A stretch of 6,718 nt of DNA from Defluviicoccus vanus (lineage in GTDB: Bacteria > Pseudomonadota > Alphaproteobacteria > Rhodospirillales > Defluviicoccaceae), in assembly GCF_014672695.1 (NCBI RefSeq), contig NZ_CP053923.1:3332644-3339361 (forward strand). Reading direction: 5' to 3'. The notes under the pieces were generated by a model. The model saw nothing but the letters and a program-made list of their open reading frames with translations, made no database searches and was not told the DNA's origin. Of this stretch, positions 6,075 through 6,718 are shown one piece after another. The number at the start of each line of letters is the position of its first letter. Positions within the stretch are counted from its first letter, which is position 1. The translations under genes were made by a program, and so were the position numbers.

Positions 6075-6718
6075 TCAGGTCGTCGCCTCGTTGTCCTTGC
6101 GGGCGAGCAACGAGGTCTGCAGCGCCAGCGCGTAGCGGGAGACGATCAGCGGCGTTGAGAGCCACATCTGGATCAGGTCGAGATTGGAGAAGTGAGTCGC
6201 GAAGTTGCGCGAGAAGGGAAACGCCAGCGGTCGCCGCCGCCATTCACCTGCCAATTCGCTGATCAGCGCTCGTGCCAGCACCCGATCGACGCGACAGGTG
6301 GCCGATACGTCGGCGAGAACGCCGTCCAGCGTCTGCAGCACCTTGCGAAACATGATCAGACCGCTGCCAAAACGGGCCTGTGCTTCCACCAGCGCCGCGT
6401 CCATCAGATCCATCAACCAGGTAAGGCTTGGCCATCGTCCATCGCGCAACTCGCCGAGACGGGCGGCAACCAACCGCTTGAGGGCGTCAGCCTCGACGCG
6501 GTCGCGCGCCAGCGTCCGAATGGCTGCTTCGATCCGCTCCGCATCGAGGGTCATCGCGCCGAGAATGATCTGGGTCAGCCCGATCTGGTCGGCTTTCTCC
6601 AGCCGGCCGGTCAGGCTCCAGTCAAGGATCGCCAGCCGGCCATCCAGCGTGGCGAAGAGATTGCCGGCGTGCGGGTCGGCGTGAAAGGTGCTGGTTTCAC
6701 CCCGCGACCACAGGGGTG
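6075..6718 (-). CDS. ABC1/AarF/UbiB-type atypical kinase, C-terminal part (5' end missing)
   Basis: The frame is open from the right edge (first full codon at 6714-6716) to a TGA at 6075-6077, giving 213 residues; the N-terminus lies beyond the window. The fragment starts in the kinase catalytic loop, FHADPHAGNLF (residues 11-21; bases about 6654-6686), the ABC1/UbiB signature H-x-D-P-H-x-G-N. It is followed by GRLAILDWSLTGRL (26-39), where Asp32 is the metal-binding Asp of the DFG position. That position reads Asp-Trp-Ser instead of the usual Asp-Phe-Gly. The rest is helical, without clear membrane segments. UbiB/COQ8 members support ubiquinone biosynthesis through an ATPase-like activity, but many ABC1 proteins have unknown roles, so I give no symbol. 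An internal ATG at 6552-6554 is not the real start, because it would remove the whole motif. The gene converges with tspO across 31 bp with no clear terminator. Confidence 0.85.
   Translation of the reverse strand, partial: PLWSRGETSTFHADPHAGNLFATLDGRLAILDWSLTGRLEKADQIGLTQIILGAMTLDAERIEAAIRTLARDRVEADALKRLVAARLGELRDGRWPSLTWLMDLMDAALVEAQARFGSGLIMFRKVLQTLDGVLADVSATCRVDRVLARALISELAGEWRRRPLAFPFSRNFATHFSNLDLIQMWLSTPLIVSRYALALQTSLLARKDNEATT

Overview
The window is GC-rich bacterial chromosome with densely packed genes. Gene content and codon use suggest an alphaproteobacterium, perhaps of the Rhodospirillales. That placement is inferred from the overall feel of the proteins, not from a marker gene. 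There are six confident or probable protein genes, one of which (tspO) has an unresolved start, plus a truncated gene at each edge. I saw no rRNA, tRNA, CRISPR array, insertion sequence or phage gene.

Layout from left to right. (1) Bases 1-381 (+) are the 3' end of what looks like a family 2 glycosyltransferase, and its second half is clearly AT-richer than the rest. (2) Bases 540-3212 (+) encode an 890-residue Pat/PatZ-type protein: an NDP-forming acyl-CoA synthetase-like body fused to a C-terminal GNAT lysine acetyltransferase. (3) Bases 3286-3645 (-) encode a small SpoIIAA/STAS-like protein. (4) Bases 3773-4705 (-) encode an NAD-dependent L-lactate dehydrogenase. (5) Diverging from it, 4864-5526 (+) encodes peptide methionine sulfoxide reductase MsrA. 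(6) About 5519-6043 (+) encodes a TspO/MBR tryptophan-rich membrane protein that overlaps or abuts the msrA stop. (7) Bases 6075-6718 (-) are the C-terminal part of an ABC1/AarF/UbiB-type atypical kinase that runs off the right edge.

The genes fall into short units. pat and the STAS-like gene converge; ldh and the STAS-like gene are co-directional on the minus strand; ldh and msrA share one 158-bp divergent upstream region; msrA and tspO appear translationally coupled; tspO converges on the kinase gene. The common theme, as inference only, is central-carbon and redox homeostasis: acetyl-CoA-dependent protein acetylation, pyruvate/lactate-NADH balance, repair of oxidised methionine, a porphyrin- and oxygen-linked membrane protein, and a kinase family tied to quinone biosynthesis.

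Three points deserve most attention. The acyl-CoA synthetase part of the Pat-like protein has lost the phosphohistidine loop and the ATP-grasp HKSD-type motif while keeping the GNAT catalytic glutamate. The tspO start is out of frame with the best-placed ATG, which sits on the msrA stop beside a run of five G. The kinase has Asp-Trp-Ser where the family usually has Asp-Phe-Gly. Nothing here forms an obviously new multi-gene system.
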